The notes below the pieces were generated by a model. The model saw nothing but the letters and a program-made list of their open reading frames with translations. It did not search any database and was not told the origin of the DNA. Positions 63,756 through 64,000 of a stretch of 64,000 bases of DNA are shown here, piece after piece. The DNA is from JBBDMW01 sp040878005 (GTDB lineage: Bacteria > Chloroflexota > Dehalococcoidia > Lucifugimonadales > Lucifugimonadaceae), in the NCBI GenBank assembly GCA_040878005.1, contig JBBDMW010000075.1, positions 1 through 64,000 on the forward strand, written 5' to 3'. How positions within the stretch are numbered: position 1 is the first letter of the stretch; the number at the start of each line of letters is the position of its first letter. The translations under genes and the position numbers were made by a program.

Positions 63756-64000
63756 AGGCTGCGCCTCTCAACGGCGCCTGGAGAGTGAGAAGACATCTGC
63801 CTGGCACGTCCAGATTGAACCCACGAGTTACCAGGGTGGACAACTACGGTGCGGGCGGATGCATGCGCAGAAGACACGGCGGGTGACAACTCCTCCTCCG
63901 CAAGCGCCAGCGCCGCCCCTATGGCGGCTATGACGCCCGGTGAAACGTCGGTGGAAGCCTGGGAAGTGGCGGGGCTTCCAGCGGAAGGAGCAGGTTCGGA
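63752..64000 (-). CDS. Decarboxylase gamma/delta subunit (OadG-like), 5' part missing
   Basis: The last 82 codons of a gene that continues beyond the right edge. The visible part has a Ser/Pro/Ala linker, then GVIAAIGAALALAEEE, and a C-terminus NSWVQSGRARQMSSHSPG like the end of OadG/MmdD subunits of biotin-dependent decarboxylase complexes. The N-terminal membrane helix expected for this family lies outside the window. It overlaps the biotin-carrier gene by four bases (GTGA). Confidence 0.65.
   Translation of the reverse strand, partial: SEPAPSAGSPATSQASTDVSPGVIAAIGAALALAEEELSPAVSSAHASARTVVVHPGNSWVQSGRARQMSSHSPGAVERRSL

Overview
The window reads as a GC-rich bacterial chromosome fragment, most likely from a metagenome-assembled scaffold: it has a 100-N gap at 7870-7969 and a 10-N gap at 53756-53765. 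The gene set (SufBCD-Rieske-SufS-SufU Fe-S operon, IspD-IspF fusion, HspR/ClpC/DnaJ, fused siroheme decarboxylase, nickel superoxide dismutase, hopanoid cluster, methylcitrate genes, Na+-pumping decarboxylase) and the many GTG/TTG starts with 1-34 bp gene overlaps fit Chloroflexota, perhaps a Dehalococcoidia/SAR202-type lineage. That placement is inference; no rRNA is present to test it. I found no tRNA, rRNA, CRISPR array or transposase.

Layout. 1-1364 is gene-free and packed with short dispersed palindromic repeats whose inverted copies recur at 2446-2660. 1365-7367 holds an SRPBCC-type protein, a DUF2568-type membrane protein, two paralogous receiver-less OmpR-type DNA-binding proteins, and a histidine kinase/response regulator pair. 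7368-10751 has a scaffold gap with duplicated flanks, a sugar-nucleotide epimerase and an orphan solute-binding lipoprotein. 10787-16643 (minus) is the SUF operon. 16966-28004 is housekeeping: pcm, gatB, secG (plus); cysS, ispDF, two VTT membrane proteins, clpC, hspR, dnaJ (minus).

28318-38375 (plus) is a compact hopanoid operon: polyprenyl synthetase, hpnH, hpnG, hpnA, shc, yjbQ, hpnC, hpnD, hpnE. Together these would make squalene from prenyl diphosphates, cyclise it and add the adenosine-derived side chain. It runs without a break into a sugar/acid-sugar module (38375-43921): 2-hydroxyacid dehydrogenase, FGGY kinase, class II aldolase, a small conserved protein, an epimerase and a frameshifted nucleoside hydrolase. 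The sugar module has no assigned substrate and is the best candidate for an undescribed pathway here.

44886-50302 (plus) is a tetrapyrrole operon from 5-aminolevulinate (HemB, HemC, CobA-HemD fusion) through siroheme (precorrin-2 dehydrogenase) to a fused AhbAB siroheme decarboxylase, which points to siroheme-dependent haem synthesis. 50551-52677 pairs two aquaporin-family channels with an arsenate reductase. 52674-53701 is a divergent nickel superoxide dismutase/maturation protease pair sharing a region with a perfect 12-bp palindrome. 53813-64000 (minus) carries a cupin, a thiamine-diphosphate enzyme, PrpD, PrpC and PrpB of propionyl-CoA oxidation, a TauE-type transporter, a DHDPS-family enzyme, and subunits beta, biotin carrier and (cut by the window edge) gamma of a biotin-dependent Na+-translocating decarboxylase.
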